Below, one piece after another: positions 13,482-14,682 of a DNA stretch of 14,682 nt. Position numbers and translations under genes: made by a program. Where the stretch lies: NCBI GenBank assembly GCA_004299665.1, contig SCQZ01000092.1, positions 1 through 14,682 on the forward strand, written 5' to 3'. Source of the DNA: Jatrophihabitans sp. Lineage in GTDB: Bacteria > Actinomycetota > Actinomycetes > Mycobacteriales > Jatrophihabitantaceae. How positions within the stretch are numbered: the first letter of the stretch is position 1; every line of letters begins with the position of its first letter. The notes beneath the pieces were generated by a model that made no database searches, had not been told where the DNA came from, and worked only from the letters and a program-made list of their open reading frames with translations.

Positions 13482-14681
13482 TCAGCGCCGCCGCGCCTCG
13501 CGCCTGGTCGGGTCGGCGAGCAGTTGCGCGAACGCCAGTTCCGCCGCGCCGAGCAGTGAGGAGTCCGTCCCCAGACCGGGGGCGGCCAGGCGCACCGGCT
13601 GGCGCGCCGTCGTCATGGCGTACCCGTCCATGGCCTTGTCCACCTCGTCGCCGGCGAGCTCGAGCACGCCGGTGAGGGAGCCGCCGAGGACCACCAGCTC
13701 CGGGTTGAGCACGTTCACCAGCGCCCCGATCGTGGCGCCCAGCCCCCTCGCCACGGTGCGCACCGCCTCGATCGCGCACGGGTCGCCCGCCCTGGCGTCG
13801 GCCAGGACGGCGGCGACCGCCTCCAGCGTCGGCGGCCGGCGCCGGCCCGCGAGCTTGAGCAGGGCCTTGTCCCCGATATAGGTCTCGACGCAGCCGCGCT
13901 TGCCGCAGTGGCAGCGCGGGCCGGAGCTGTCCATGACGTTGTGGCCGACCTCGCCGGCGTGGCCGTCCCGGCCCCGCAGCGGGCTGCCGTTGACGATGAC
14001 GCCGGCGCCCACGCCGACGCGGGCCATCAGGTACACCACGTCGTCGGTGCCGCGGGCCGCTCCGCGCAGGTGCTCGGCGAGGACGGCGACGTCCGCGTCG
14101 TTGCCGACCGCCACCGGCAGCTCGGGGGTTCGGGCCGACAGCAGCGCCCCGAACGGTTCGTGACGCCATGCCAGGTTCGGGGCGAACTCGATCAGGGCGT
14201 CGTGGCGCCCGACCGTGCCGGGGACGCTCACGCCGATGCCGATCGGCCAGGCGTCCGGCGGCACCAGGCGCTCCAGGCGCTGCGCCGCCTCGACGACGAT
14301 CTGCACGACGGTCTGCGGATCCGGCGGCGCGGGTCGGGTGGGGACGTCGTGCCGCGCCAGGACCTGCCCGCCCAGGCCGACCGCGGCGGTGCACACCCGG
14401 GTGACGTCGACGTCCACCGCGACCGCGTACGGCCCGTCGGGGCGCGGGGCGACCACGTGCGAGGGCCGCCCGGCGCGCGAGCCACCGGTGGGGACCCGCT
14501 CCTCGACCAGGCGCAGCTCGCACAGGTCGGCCACCAGCGCGCCGATCGTGGAGCGGCTCAGGCTCAGCCGGCGCGTCAGGTCCGAGCGGGTGCACTCCCC
14601 GGCCCGGTGCACCTCCTGCAGCAACATCGCCAGGTTGTGCGCGCGGATGGTGTCCGGCCGCGCCGCCGCCGACCGGTTCAT
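13482..14681 (-). CDS. ROK-family transcriptional repressor
   Basis: The 399-residue protein has a DNA-binding domain followed by a sugar-kinase-like ROK domain, the size and layout of NagC/XylR-type repressors. The winged helix-turn-helix is at about residues 11-62 (ECTRSDLTRRLSLSRSTIGA). The zinc-binding ROK signature is intact: GEVGH with His247, then CHCGKRGC with Cys257, Cys259 and Cys264, and VETYIG. Asp195 sits in the VGNDAD motif at the position of the kinase catalytic aspartate. The phosphate-loop pattern DxGxT reads DVDVT (90-94), so the glycine is lost and the protein probably senses a sugar or sugar phosphate rather than phosphorylating it. The ATG (complement of 14679-14681) is one base from the window edge. 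The N-terminus looks complete by comparison with family members, but its ribosome binding site and operator, and the likely sugar-uptake target genes, lie outside the window. Confidence 0.9.
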   Translation of the reverse strand: MNRSAAARPDTIRAHNLAMLLQEVHRAGECTRSDLTRRLSLSRSTIGALVADLCELRLVEERVPTGGSRAGRPSHVVAPRPDGPYAVAVDVDVTRVCTAAVGLGGQVLARHDVPTRPAPPDPQTVVQIVVEAAQRLERLVPPDAWPIGIGVSVPGTVGRHDALIEFAPNLAWRHEPFGALLSARTPELPVAVGNDADVAVLAEHLRGAARGTDDVVYLMARVGVGAGVIVNGSPLRGRDGHAGEVGHNVMDSSGPRCHCGKRGCVETYIGDKALLKLAGRRRPPTLEAVAAVLADARAGDPCAIEAVRTVARGLGATIGALVNVLNPELVVLGGSLTGVLELAGDEVDKAMDGYAMTTARQPVRLAAPGLGTDSSLLGAAELAFAQLLADPTRREARRR

Positions 14682-14682
14682 G

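Overview
The window is very GC-rich, densely packed coding DNA with frequent ATGA stop/start overlaps, GTG and TTG starts, and gene families typical of Actinomycetota. I see no phage, transposase, CRISPR, tRNA or rRNA genes. It looks like core chromosome of a high-GC actinobacterium; I cannot name the genus from the sequence.

Region 1 (2-6283, + strand) is a complete actinobacterial SUF iron-sulfur cluster operon in the order sufR (5' end cut by the window edge), sufB, sufD, sufC, sufS, sufU, sufT. SufR is the Fe-S-sensing repressor. SufS takes sulfur from cysteine and SufU receives it. SufB, SufC and SufD form the ATP-dependent scaffold that builds the cluster, and SufT is a DUF59 maturation/carrier accessory protein. 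Junctions overlap by 1-11 bp except two. A 61-bp gap after sufB carries a hairpin around the stop codon. Between sufS and sufU an 80-bp repeat-like element has been inserted exactly at what looks like a former ATGA overlap. It leaves a 7-bp direct repeat and carries its own 27-codon ORF coupled to both neighbours. This arrangement matches mycobacterial interspersed repetitive units (MIRUs) and is the most interesting feature of the window.

Region 2 (6291-8616) holds a MarR-family regulator on the minus strand, convergent with sufT, and a divergently transcribed ClC chloride channel/transporter with two CBS domains. They share a 68-bp promoter region with the main AT-rich patch of this part of the window.

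Region 3 (8630-11507) holds an ABC-F ATPase (possibly leaderless), a 247-bp intergenic region with a candidate promoter and a phased AACAA/TTGTT repeat, a 74-residue helix-turn-helix protein, and a crotonase-fold protein lacking one of the two catalytic glutamates of enoyl-CoA hydratase. From memory, M. tuberculosis has a similar gene set (Rv1472, Rv1473, Rv1473A) close to its suf operon Rv1460-Rv1466, so this neighbourhood may be old.

Region 4 (11574-14681) holds an ABC half-exporter with a TTG start, converging on a minus-strand ROK-family sugar-responsive repressor whose start codon lies one base from the window edge.

Overall this is a mostly ordinary core region. I do not see a convincing new multi-gene system; the MIRU-like insertion in the suf operon and a few regulatory sequences deserve a second look.
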